From assembly GCA_949285775.1 (NCBI GenBank), contig CASEAD010000116.1, positions 1-9,377 on the forward strand: DNA of 9,377 nucleotides, given 5' to 3'. Made by a program: the position numbers and the translations under genes. The notes under the pieces are model-generated. The model was not told where the DNA came from. It searched no databases and worked only from the letters and a program-made list of their open reading frames with translations. Of this stretch, positions 1 to 6,190 are shown piece after piece. Numbering within the stretch: the stretch's first letter is position 1; each line of letters opens with the position of its first letter. Origin of the DNA: an uncultured bacterium (GTDB lineage Bacteria > Bacillota_I > Bacilli_A > RF39 > UBA660).

Positions 1-10
1 ATATATTTAG

Positions 11-49
11 AAAAGAAAAAAGGGAATACCAAACAAAGTATAGTATTCC
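11..49 (-). terminator. Rho-independent terminator after the 91-1200 gene
   Basis: Read on the minus strand, GGAATAC (43-49) pairs perfectly with GTATTCC (23-29) across a 13-nt loop. A T-rich tract follows at 11-21. It lies about 40 bases beyond the stop codon of the minus-strand gene ending at 91, where an intrinsic terminator would be expected. Confidence 0.75.
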
Positions 50-90
50 AAAATATTCTACCTAGGTCCCCTCAATTTCGAAGAACCGTA

Positions 91-1200
91 TTATCTTGAT
101 ATAAAGTATATGACTGCAGAAGCAATTAGTAAGAGTCCTGATAGGATAAATATTATTATAGGTAGGGTTACTAAACCAGATGAGCTTTTATGAGGAGCTA
201 ATGTTTTTGTTTTAGTGTAAACTCCAGTTTTATTTGTTTTTTTTCTTTGTTCTCCTACATTTTGATAAGTTTCTTCGTAGTCTGCATTACTTTGGTGACT
301 GAAACTATATTTTTGGTTACTTTCCTGGATAGTACGTTGGTTATTTATTTCTGCTTGTGTTTCTTGTACTTTTGGTTCTACTACTTGGACTTTATTGCTA
401 TCTTCTTCTACGGCATTATGAGTGACTGTTTGGCTAGGGCTATTTACTACTACACCTATTTCTTTGTTGGCTTGTCCTTCGTTATGGTAAGCAACTGTTC
501 CTGTTACTGTTCCTACTCTATTAGTTGCGATTTGTTCTCTTGGGCTTTCTAATAAGTATTTTTTTCTGTTTTCTTCGTTAGCAAGAGAATCTAATACTAA
601 TTTAGATAATTCTTCTTCATTTAATGTTTGATAGTTCTTTCTATTAATAGGATCTTTTGTTATTTCTTGTAATTTTCTTGTCATATCTTCTACAGTTATA
701 CCTTCTAGCATATAACTAATGTTATTACTATCTCCTGGTCTTTCTATATAAGACTTTAGTATGCCGTTATCTACTTTAGTTATAGTATGAGCTTTAAAGT
801 AATTGCTTAATTTGTTTTGTTGTTGTTCTTTGGCTATGTATTTTGAAGATTTTTCAACTTCTATTCTTAAGCCACTTGTGTCCTTAATTTTGTTAGCTTT
901 ATTTTCTTCTTCTTCGTTGTTGACAATAAATTTTATTTGTGGGGCAAAGTTCTTAATTTCTAATTCTTTTTGAAGATCTTTCCATGTTTTCATTATAATA
1001 TCTTTAATTTTATTAATATCTATATTAGACATTGAGATATAGCATTTGTTTGGTTCTATAATAGCAAAGTTTTCATCTAATAGGACATTTATTTCAACAC
1101 TACTTGTAATTGAATTTGATACTGCTATTATATATTCTTCATTAGTATCTAGTTTATTTTTATACATTGTATATGCATTTGTTTCATTAATTTTTTTCAT
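91..1200 (-). CDS. Unrecognised protein with C-terminal membrane anchor
   Basis: This 369-residue protein matches no family I recognise. Residues 1-230 are charged, rich in Lys, Glu and Asn, and look folded or partly helical. Residues 230-340 are low-complexity (Gln, Asn, Thr, Ser, Val) and look like a flexible linker. Residues about 345-367 form one clear hydrophobic segment ending in Ser-Arg. There is no N-terminal signal peptide, so the layout suggests a tail-anchored protein with its bulk in the cytoplasm; the opposite topology cannot be excluded. The start is well supported by a GGAGGT ribosome binding site (1210-1215) nine bases upstream and an extended -10 box behind it. A terminator follows the stop, so it looks like a single-gene unit. 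I assign no function. Confidence 0.8.
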   Translation of the reverse strand: MKKINETNAYTMYKNKLDTNEEYIIAVSNSITSSVEINVLLDENFAIIEPNKCYISMSNIDINKIKDIIMKTWKDLQKELEIKNFAPQIKFIVNNEEEENKANKIKDTSGLRIEVEKSSKYIAKEQQQNKLSNYFKAHTITKVDNGILKSYIERPGDSNNISYMLEGITVEDMTRKLQEITKDPINRKNYQTLNEEELSKLVLDSLANEENRKKYLLESPREQIATNRVGTVTGTVAYHNEGQANKEIGVVVNSPSQTVTHNAVEEDSNKVQVVEPKVQETQAEINNQRTIQESNQKYSFSHQSNADYEETYQNVGEQRKKTNKTGVYTKTKTLAPHKSSSGLVTLPIIIFILSGLLLIASAVIYFISR

Positions 1201-1228
1201 ATATTTATTACCTCCGTATTATGTATAC

Positions 1229-1258
1229 ATTATAACATATTTCGAGAGATTTAGGAAA
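1229..1258 (-). promoter_or_regulatory. Extended -10 promoter for the 91-1200 gene
   Basis: On the minus strand the extended -10 TGTTATAAT lies at 1229-1237. The -35 region at 1253-1258 is weak (TTTCCT, 18-bp spacer), as is usual when an extended -10 is present. The predicted leader is about 20 bases and contains the GGAGGT ribosome binding site. Confidence 0.65.
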
Positions 1259-1319
1259 CTATTGGTTAGTTAACTTTGTTAATTATTGAGTAATATATTA
1301 TGTAGAATATTGTTATATA

Positions 1320-1409
1320 TTATTTTATTATGTAATTTATTTTATTATTTAATTTTTCTACTGTCATGGATAATTTTTTATTCTTTTTTAAGATTTTAGG
1401 GATGTATTT
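1320..1409 (-). other. Possible read-through tail of the 1410-2444 recombinase
   Basis: The frame of the upstream recombinase stays open for 29 codons past its TAA stop at 1410-1412, to a second TAA at 1320-1322. The hypothetical peptide is Lys-rich and helical-looking, like the C-terminal helical part of longer serine recombinases. This may be the remnant of a longer C-terminus cut off by a nonsense mutation. AT-rich DNA readily gives Lys/Asn/Ile-rich translations by chance, so support is weak. I see nothing else in 1258-1409, and no convincing terminator. Confidence 0.3.
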
Positions 1410-2444
1410 TTAATTAATGGTAGGATTGGGGCATTTTTGTCCTGTTTTTATGGTGCTGCAAACCCAGTAACTGTAAGATTTGTTTTTATATTTTTTCTTT
1501 TTATTTATGTAAGGTTTGTTATGAATACTACAGATGATTCTATCTTTATAGATATTTTTATTTGATCTGTTTTCTATTATGAGGTTAGCTTTATTCCATA
1601 TTTCTTCTGATACTATGGGTTTTATTTTGGTAGTATCTTTATAAATAATCCATTTGTCTTTGGGAATATTTTTTCTTTTGTTACTTTTATAATCTATGGT
1701 TTGGGTTTTTTTTCCGCAATAGAAACCTTTATATTTATAATTAGTTAGTATTCTTTTAATTGAGGTGCTGTCAAAGGTTTTGTTATATTTTTTATTTATT
1801 AATCTGGCTATGGATATATAGGTATAATTATTAGTTATAAATAAGTTAAATATTTCTTTTACGATTTGGGCTTCTTTTTTATTTATTGCTAGTTTTCCTT
1901 TATTTTTAGTATAGCCTAAGATATTATTATTTCCTAGTACTATACCATGTTTTATTGATTGATTAAGGCCAAATTTTACACTTTCGGATAGTTTTCTTAA
2001 TTCATCTTGGGCGATAGAAGCCATTAAAGTTAATCTAAATTCGCTATCACTAAAGAAAGTATTTATATTATCATTTATAAAATACACGCCTACTCCTTTG
2101 TATAATAAATCATTTGTGTATTTGATACTATCAATAGTATTTCTAGCGAAACGGGATACGCTTTTGGTTAAGATAAGATCAAATTTCTTGTTTAGACCAT
2201 CGTTTATCATTTTGAGGAAGTTTTCTCTTTTAATTGTACTTTTGCCACTTATTCCTTCATCGATATATCCATTTACGAGAGTCCAGTTAGGGTTATTTTT
2301 AATTAAATTTATAAAGTAGTCTACTTGATTTGTTATGGAAGTTGTTTGGGTTTCGTTATCTGTAGATACTCTAGCATAGTAAGTTACTTTTATATTTAGG
2401 TTATAGATGTTTTCTCCTTTGGATAGGGCTTCTTTTATATCCAT
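1410..2444 (-). CDS. Serine recombinase, short form, probably truncated
   Basis: Serine site-specific recombinases cut both DNA strands through a 5'-phosphoserine link and rejoin them after subunit rotation. The resolvase domain covers residues about 19-160. The nucleophile is Ser27 in the Tyr-Ala-Arg-Val-Ser-Thr motif, and the second conserved block is KSVSRFARN (94-102). A recombinase DNA-binding domain follows (about 175-280). The zinc ribbon is degenerate: Cys305-x2-His308 replaces the usual Cys-x2-Cys, with Cys329 and Cys338 further on. The protein ends at residue 344, just after the ribbon, whereas family members of this layout usually have 450-550 residues including a coiled coil. The catalytic part looks intact, but integration control is probably impaired. 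The ribosome binding site is AGGTGA, close to the ATG. No attachment sites or cargo can be tied to it within the window. Confidence 0.8.
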   Translation of the reverse strand: MDIKEALSKGENIYNLNIKVTYYARVSTDNETQTTSITNQVDYFINLIKNNPNWTLVNGYIDEGISGKSTIKRENFLKMINDGLNKKFDLILTKSVSRFARNTIDSIKYTNDLLYKGVGVYFINDNINTFFSDSEFRLTLMASIAQDELRKLSESVKFGLNQSIKHGIVLGNNNILGYTKNKGKLAINKKEAQIVKEIFNLFITNNYTYISIARLINKKYNKTFDSTSIKRILTNYKYKGFYCGKKTQTIDYKSNKRKNIPKDKWIIYKDTTKIKPIVSEEIWNKANLIIENRSNKNIYKDRIICSIHNKPYINKKKKYKNKSYSYWVCSTIKTGQKCPNPTIN

Positions 2445-2476
2445 TATATCACCTATTATTTTTTATTCTTTTAAAT

Positions 2477-2504
2477 AAAAAAAATACTTATTTGTTAGAT
2501 AAGT
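2477..2504 (-). terminator. Weak terminator after the M23 peptidase gene
   Basis: On the minus strand ACTTAT (2499-2504) pairs with ATAAGT (2486-2491) across a 7-nt loop, followed by a run of eight T residues (2477-2484). The stem is short and AT-only, so termination may be partial and could let transcription continue into the recombinase gene, which shows no clear promoter of its own. Confidence 0.4.
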
Positions 2505-2511
2505 TATTAAA

Positions 2512-3207
2512 TTAATATATACTTAGGGGGTTGATAGCGTAGCCTCCTTGAAATGGTCTACCTATGTATAGACAAAAATGAAGGTGAGTTCCATTATATG
2601 GGTTAGAACTTGTTGGTACGGGAATTACATTTCCGGTATTACCCATGGTTCCTATTACTGTCCCAGAAGATACTATATCTCCTACTTTTACATTTATTTG
2701 ATTTAAATGCATATATACGGTGTAATAATTATTGTTATTATGGTTTATTACTATATAATTACCTGCTTTACCATTACAAGATAGATCTCCTATAGTACAT
2801 CCTGATTTTACTTCTACTACTTCCCCGTTATTAGCAGCATAAATATTGGAATTATATCCTTCATAGCTGTAGATATCTATTGCTTTATGGTAGGTACTAT
2901 AATAGGTTGTTATTAAATAATTAGTGCTTGTGGGCCAGTACCAAGATGATAGGTCTGCTACTTTGTTTTGGGGTTGATAGGATATTGTTTCTACTTTGGA
3001 TGTTTCTTCTGTAGTGATATCTTCTTCGAAGGGATCATCTATATTTAGAACTATAATATTAGGTGTTTGTTCTTCTAGAATATTAGATATATAGTTATCT
3101 CCATCGTAATATAAGAATGTTAATATTGATAATGTTCCTAATATTAAGATTATATTTAGTTTTAGTTTGATATTGGTTGTTAAAATATCAAGTAATTTCC
3201 CTTTCAT
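2512..3207 (-). CDS. Membrane-anchored M23 (LytM-type) metallopeptidase
   Basis: M23 enzymes are zinc endopeptidases that cut peptide cross-bridges in peptidoglycan; some inactive relatives instead activate amidases. Residues about 15-34 form a single N-terminal membrane segment. An acidic linker follows (about 40-85), then the M23 domain (about 95-231) on the outer face of the membrane. The zinc ligands are all visible: His107 and Asp111 in an HxxxD motif, and His210 in the His-Leu-His motif (208-210). The second active-site His is His167 in Tyr-Met-His-Leu. The enzyme is therefore probably active. At 231 residues it has no extra binding domain such as SH3b or LysM. A GGGGG-type ribosome binding site lies just upstream of the ATG. 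It has its own strong promoter with a tandem repeat box, so it is probably regulated separately from the CapA-like gene upstream. Confidence 0.9.
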   Translation of the reverse strand: MKGKLLDILTTNIKLKLNIILILGTLSILTFLYYDGDNYISNILEEQTPNIIVLNIDDPFEEDITTEETSKVETISYQPQNKVADLSSWYWPTSTNYLITTYYSTYHKAIDIYSYEGYNSNIYAANNGEVVEVKSGCTIGDLSCNGKAGNYIVINHNNNNYYTVYMHLNQINVKVGDIVSSGTVIGTMGNTGNVIPVPTSSNPYNGTHLHFCLYIGRPFQGGYAINPLSIY

Positions 3208-3232
3208 GTTATCGCCCCCAGAAATGTCAATT

Positions 3233-3261
3233 ATTGTAATATAAAACTAAGTATTTGTCAA
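3233..3261 (-). promoter_or_regulatory. Strong sigma-A promoter for the M23 gene
   Basis: On the minus strand a perfect -35 TTGACA (3256-3261) is separated by exactly 17 bases from a -10 TACAAT (3233-3238, five of six matches). The start codon at 3207 follows after a leader of roughly 20 bases. Confidence 0.75.
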
Positions 3262-3264
3262 CTT

Positions 3265-3286
3265 TAACTTTAAAGTAACTTTAAAG
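3265..3286 (-). repeat. Tandem 11-bp repeat upstream of the -35 box, likely operator
   Basis: Two perfect copies of CTTTAAAGTTA sit back to back (minus strand, 3276-3286 and 3265-3275), three bases upstream of the TTGACA -35 box. Each copy contains the 8-bp palindrome CTTTAAAG. One helical turn between direct repeats next to a -35 box is typical of sites for OmpR/PhoB-class response regulators. The regulator itself cannot be named from the sequence. Confidence 0.5.
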
Positions 3287-3290
3287 GAAG

Positions 3291-3319
3291 AAAAAAGCGA
3301 CTTGTTTTTGTTGTCGCTT
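3291..3319 (-). terminator. Rho-independent terminator after the CapA-like gene
   Basis: On the minus strand AAGCGAC (3313-3319) pairs perfectly with GTCGCTT (3295-3301) over an 11-nt loop, and the T run continues to 3291. It starts six bases after the CapA-like stop codon and separates that gene from the M23 promoter. Confidence 0.85.
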
Positions 3320-3325
3320 ATTAAG

Positions 3326-4624
3326 TTATTGTTTTTCATAAAATTCTCCATCACTATTTATAGTTACATTAGGGGATAGTTCTTGTAATTTATTTAATAC
3401 TCTAGTTGATTCATCATTGTATAAGAGATAAGTATATTCATTTTCTTCTTTACATGGTTTGAAATAATATTTGAAGTTACCGTTATTATCAATTTGTAAT
3501 TGAAATATTCCTGTATCTTTGGTTTCATTATTAAAGATAAAGTCTCCTAGATTATAGATAATAGCTTTATTATTATAGAAATCAAATCCTTGTAGGGTAT
3601 GGGCGTGAGTACCAATAATGATATCTGCTCCAGCATCTATATATTGTTTAGAAGTATCTATTTGGACTTGTTCTAATTCGGTAGAATCTTCTTTTCCCCA
3701 ATGAACTAGGGCAATTACAAAATCACTTTTTTCTTTAGTGGCTTTGATTAAATTAATGAATTCTGTTGGGTCATAGCATCTTAATACACCTCCGGTGGTA
3801 GCGGTTGCTTCAGGGGTTAATATATATTTTTCAGCTCTAGTAGCGTTTACAAAGGCTATTTTATACCCGTTAGCAATAAAATAATATGGTTCTTTGGCTT
3901 CTTCAATATTTCTTCCTGCTCCTATATATGGTATATTGTATTGTTCTAGTGAATCTAATGAGTCATTAAAGGCTATTTCTCCATAATCATATATATGGTT
4001 ATTAGCAAGGGTTACTAAATCAACGCCCATTTCTTTATAAATATTTAGTCTTTCTGGGCTTGCTCTAAAGGTGTATAGTTTATTTGGTAATGGTTCTCCT
4101 CTATTACTAATAGTAAATTCGTTATTAGCAACCATTATATCTGATTCATTCATAATAGTTATTATATCTTGGGATAAGATTCCTAATACTTTTTTATTTC
4201 TTTCATCATATTTGGGCATTATATACCAATTATCCGCTAGTGATACATCACCTACAAAGCTTATAGTGATTGTATTTGTATTAGATATTTCTTTAATTCT
4301 ATTGTTACTTATGTTATTGTATTTATCTAGTAATACTAATAGTGAATTATTAGTTTGTTGGTGCCAAATATTTAAATTATATTCGTTATTATTTAGAGAT
4401 TGTTCTATGTTGGGTAGTGTATTGGGATAATTATTATTTATCCATTCTAAGAAGTTTTTATCTATATTAGTATCTATATTATAAGACAAAATATTGTTAA
4501 TTGTTTGTTCTAGGGCGTTAATTTCTTTAGTATTATCTTTGGTAGTATTGGGATAGATAAATAATATTACTAGGGGTATTAGTAGTATAAGTATAATTTT
4601 GATTATTATATTTATTTTAGACAT
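3326..4624 (-). CDS. CapA-family (PGA_cap) metallophosphatase-fold protein
   Basis: CapA/PgsA-type proteins have a calcineurin-like phosphoesterase fold and take part in poly-gamma-glutamate assembly or release at the membrane. Many homologues stand alone with unknown substrate. Residues about 5-24 form an N-terminal membrane segment, followed by a helical linker (about 33-115) and the domain (about 118-385). Metal-site motifs appear in the family order: Gly-Asp-Val (125-127), Asn-Asn-Glu-Phe (167-170), Asn-Asn-His (208-210), His-Trp-Gly-Lys-Glu (308-312), Gly-Thr-His-Ala-His (338-342) and Gly-Asp-Phe (360-362). No CapB/CapC ligase genes are adjacent, so capsule synthesis cannot be concluded. 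A GAGGT ribosome binding site and an extended -10 promoter support this start. It is a single-gene unit closed by a strong terminator. Confidence 0.9.
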   Translation of the reverse strand: MSKINIIIKIILILLIPLVILFIYPNTTKDNTKEINALEQTINNILSYNIDTNIDKNFLEWINNNYPNTLPNIEQSLNNNEYNLNIWHQQTNNSLLVLLDKYNNISNNRIKEISNTNTITISFVGDVSLADNWYIMPKYDERNKKVLGILSQDIITIMNESDIMVANNEFTISNRGEPLPNKLYTFRASPERLNIYKEMGVDLVTLANNHIYDYGEIAFNDSLDSLEQYNIPYIGAGRNIEEAKEPYYFIANGYKIAFVNATRAEKYILTPEATATTGGVLRCYDPTEFINLIKATKEKSDFVIALVHWGKEDSTELEQVQIDTSKQYIDAGADIIIGTHAHTLQGFDFYNNKAIIYNLGDFIFNNETKDTGIFQLQIDNNGNFKYYFKPCKEENEYTYLLYNDESTRVLNKLQELSPNVTINSDGEFYEKQ

Positions 4625-4655
4625 GGTATTACCTCACTTATTTATATTTATATAA

Positions 4656-4685
4656 AGTATAACATAATTTTATTTTTTTTGATAA
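4656..4685 (-). promoter_or_regulatory. Extended -10 promoter for the CapA-like gene
   Basis: On the minus strand the extended -10 TGTTATACT occupies 4656-4664. A -35 TTATCA (4680-4685, four of six matches) lies 18 bases upstream. Since this promoter looks complete, the join to the ABC locus must lie to its right, between about 4686 and 4724. Confidence 0.65.
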
Positions 4686-4695
4686 GTTTATGATT

Positions 4696-4713
4696 AAAAA
4701 TACAAGTATTTTT
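4696..4713. repeat. Perfect 8-bp palindrome beside the broken-gene join
   Basis: AAAAATAC (4696-4703) is the exact reverse complement of GTATTTTT (4706-4713), with two bases between. It lies in the short gap between the CapA promoter and the first recognisable substrate-binding-protein codon. It could be a weak bidirectional terminator, a binding site or part of an element end; nothing decides between these. Confidence 0.4.
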
Positions 4714-4723
4714 CTTATTTTCG

Positions 4724-4882
4724 GCAACAACATATGTTTACAACTCTGGGGAAGAAGATTACCCAATGACGTTTGCTGGGCTTACTAAGAGGGATGGTTC
4801 ATTTTTAGTAGCAAGAGAAGAGATTGAAGATTTTACTCTAGATGACTTAAGAGGTAAATATATAATTGGTGGTAGAAAAGGT
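4724..4882 (+). pseudogene. Middle fragment of ABC substrate-binding protein gene
   Basis: These 53 codons match the middle of NMT1/SsuA/TauA-like solute-binding proteins, with the characteristic Tyr-Val-Tyr-Asn, GLTKRDGSFLVARE and IIGGRKG blocks. In intact relatives this part starts at about residue 100. No signal peptide, lipobox or N-terminal lobe lies upstream; an in-frame TGA occurs at 4691 and the codons between are not family-like. After Gly at 4880-4882 the frame runs into element DNA and stops at TAA 4901-4903. The continuation of the protein is found in frame at 8315. The fragment has no start codon or ribosome binding site and is presumably not expressed. Confidence 0.85.
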
Positions 4883-4902
4883 CTTCGGCTGGTAAACTTA
4901 TA
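4880..4902 (+). other. attL: left attachment site of the element
   Basis: The host side ends in the substrate-binding-protein codons up to GGT at 4880-4882. The element side (4883-4902) starts CTTCGG and ends AACTTATA. It is the inverted partner of the right-end arm at 8294-8313 (14 of 20 positions match). GGT is shared with 8315-8317, and the symmetry places the crossover dinucleotide at GG, 4880-4881. Confidence 0.75.
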
Positions 4903-4920
4903 ATAAAATTTATCTTGATA

Positions 4921-4948
4921 TTAAAAGAAAACCACTATTTGGTTTCTT
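4921..4948 (-). terminator. Probable terminator at the end of the HipA-like gene
   Basis: On the minus strand AAGAAACC (4941-4948) pairs with GGTTTTCTT (4925-4933) with a single bulged T, over a 7-nt loop that contains the TAG stop codon. A short T-rich stretch follows. It would limit read-through from the element into the attL junction. Confidence 0.45.
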
Positions 4949-6128
4949 CAATTATCTTCTTTAATTTATTTATTTGTCTATTTAATAATATACATAATCT
5001 GTGAATTCTTTTATCAGAAATGTGGGTAATATGTTGATACTCATGAAGTAGTTCATCAAACCATTCTACAACACCATCTAATTTAGATATATCTATTCTT
5101 GTAATATCTTTTACTACTTTGATAATTTCATCAAATGGTTTTACCTCATAGAAAAGTCTTCCATGTCCTGAAATAATTACTTCATCTTCATCATAATATG
5201 GAATATTTAATGCCATACCATTATCAAATATAGGTGCAACACTCACCCATTTTAATGTATTAACATCTCTTATAATTCCAAAATTATTTAAATGTCTATC
5301 TTCATTCATTATGAGAAAATCTAAGATATACATATTTTCTACTTTTTCTCTAGCATTTTCAATTCCTTCATTTTCTAGTTTCTTTATATATTCTTCAAAA
5401 TCTTCTTCTGTGTTATATCTTTTCATGTCGTTTCTTATTTGATAGCAAGTAATAAGTTCCGTATCTTTATTTATAAAACAAGGACATTTTGATACCACCA
5501 TATCTTTATAGGTATCTAACGTATAGGGAACGTGTTCAAAACCTAAACGTTTGCAAATTTCAGTGGCTAATGCTTCATTAAATGGTTGTAATATTTCATT
5601 TTTATAGCCACCTTTTAATAAGTATCTAGTGCCATTTTCAATAATCCAAGCTTTTTTAAGCATTCCATCAGTAGTATTATTAGGAGTCTTTAATGATTCT
5701 TCTTTTTTTATAGTTTTACTATTTAGTGAAAGTGAGGCTTCTAAAAATTCTGAATAATCAAAGTCATGGTCAAAAAAGTTAATATCATCATATTTTATAT
5801 CACTTTCATACGGCTTAATCCAATATTGATCAGATAAGGATAAGCCAAATGCCTTGTCTAAAAGCTCTGTTGGTGTATCTATTTTTAATCTATATAGTAA
5901 CAAATCTAATTTATCTCTCCATGATGGAATACCTCTACCTTTAAACCATTCACTTAAATTAGTTCTAAATGAATTATTATTAAAATCATCTTCCATATAA
6001 AAACTTTTTAAGATATATGGAGCATAGTCAATATTTTTTACCTCTATAATTCTATCAAAGAATTTAGAAACGGCATTATACTCTGCTACTAACACTTCGG
6101 TATTTTTATTCATCAAAATACATTTCAT
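4935..6128 (-). CDS. HipA-like Ser/Thr kinase, orphan (no HipB)
   Basis: The kinase part (about residues 150-397) has HipA/CtkA-type landmarks: a Gly-rich start at Thr-Asp-Gly-Met-Leu-Lys-Lys-Ala, a likely ATP-binding Lys172 in Leu-Leu-Lys-Gly-Gly, the catalytic block Asn-Glu-Asp-Arg-His-Leu-Asn-Asn-Phe-Gly (275-284; Asp277 catalytic, Asn282 metal), and the metal-binding Phe-Asp-Asn-Gly with Asp302. All key residues are present, so it is probably active. HipA of Escherichia coli phosphorylates glutamyl-tRNA synthetase and is held in check by HipB; the target here is unknown. Residues 1-140 form a family-specific N-terminal region containing GLSLSDQYW (95-103). No small helix-turn-helix antitoxin lies beside it, so it differs from hipBA operons and may control itself or act as a regulator, defence or maintenance protein. 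The start at 6128 is supported by AAGAAGGTG (6134-6142) and its own promoter. Confidence 0.85.
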   Translation of the reverse strand: MKCILMNKNTEVLVAEYNAVSKFFDRIIEVKNIDYAPYILKSFYMEDDFNNNSFRTNLSEWFKGRGIPSWRDKLDLLLYRLKIDTPTELLDKAFGLSLSDQYWIKPYESDIKYDDINFFDHDFDYSEFLEASLSLNSKTIKKEESLKTPNNTTDGMLKKAWIIENGTRYLLKGGYKNEILQPFNEALATEICKRLGFEHVPYTLDTYKDMVVSKCPCFINKDTELITCYQIRNDMKRYNTEEDFEEYIKKLENEGIENAREKVENMYILDFLIMNEDRHLNNFGIIRDVNTLKWVSVAPIFDNGMALNIPYYDEDEVIISGHGRLFYEVKPFDEIIKVVKDITRIDISKLDGVVEWFDELLHEYQHITHISDKRIHRLCILLNRQINKLKKIIEETK

Positions 6129-6161
6129 AACCGCACCTTCTTCCTAATGTAATATATATTT

Positions 6162-6190
6162 ATTATACCATATTTCCTTTGTTTTTTCAT
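6162..6190 (-). promoter_or_regulatory. Extended -10 promoter for the HipA-like gene
   Basis: On the minus strand TGGTATAAT (6162-6170) is a perfect extended -10. ATGAAA (6185-6190, four of six matches to TTGACA) lies 17 bases upstream and touches the stop codon of the recombinase gene. The kinase can thus be transcribed independently of the recombinase while the element is integrated. Confidence 0.65.

Noticed and set aside
247..552. Plus-strand open frames opposite the left-hand genes (for example 247-552, 2098-2319, 4071-4430) and opposite the recombinase (6260-6616)
   Set aside because: They are Leu/Phe/Ser-rich mirror frames of well-supported minus-strand genes, with no ribosome binding sites or family features.
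3326..4624. Calling a poly-gamma-glutamate capsule locus
   Set aside because: Only a CapA-type protein is present; the CapB and CapC ligase components are not in the window, and solitary CapA homologues are common.
4690..4740. ATG at 4690 as a start for the left substrate-binding fragment
   Set aside because: It is in a different frame from the family-like codons; in the correct frame a TGA occurs at 4691.
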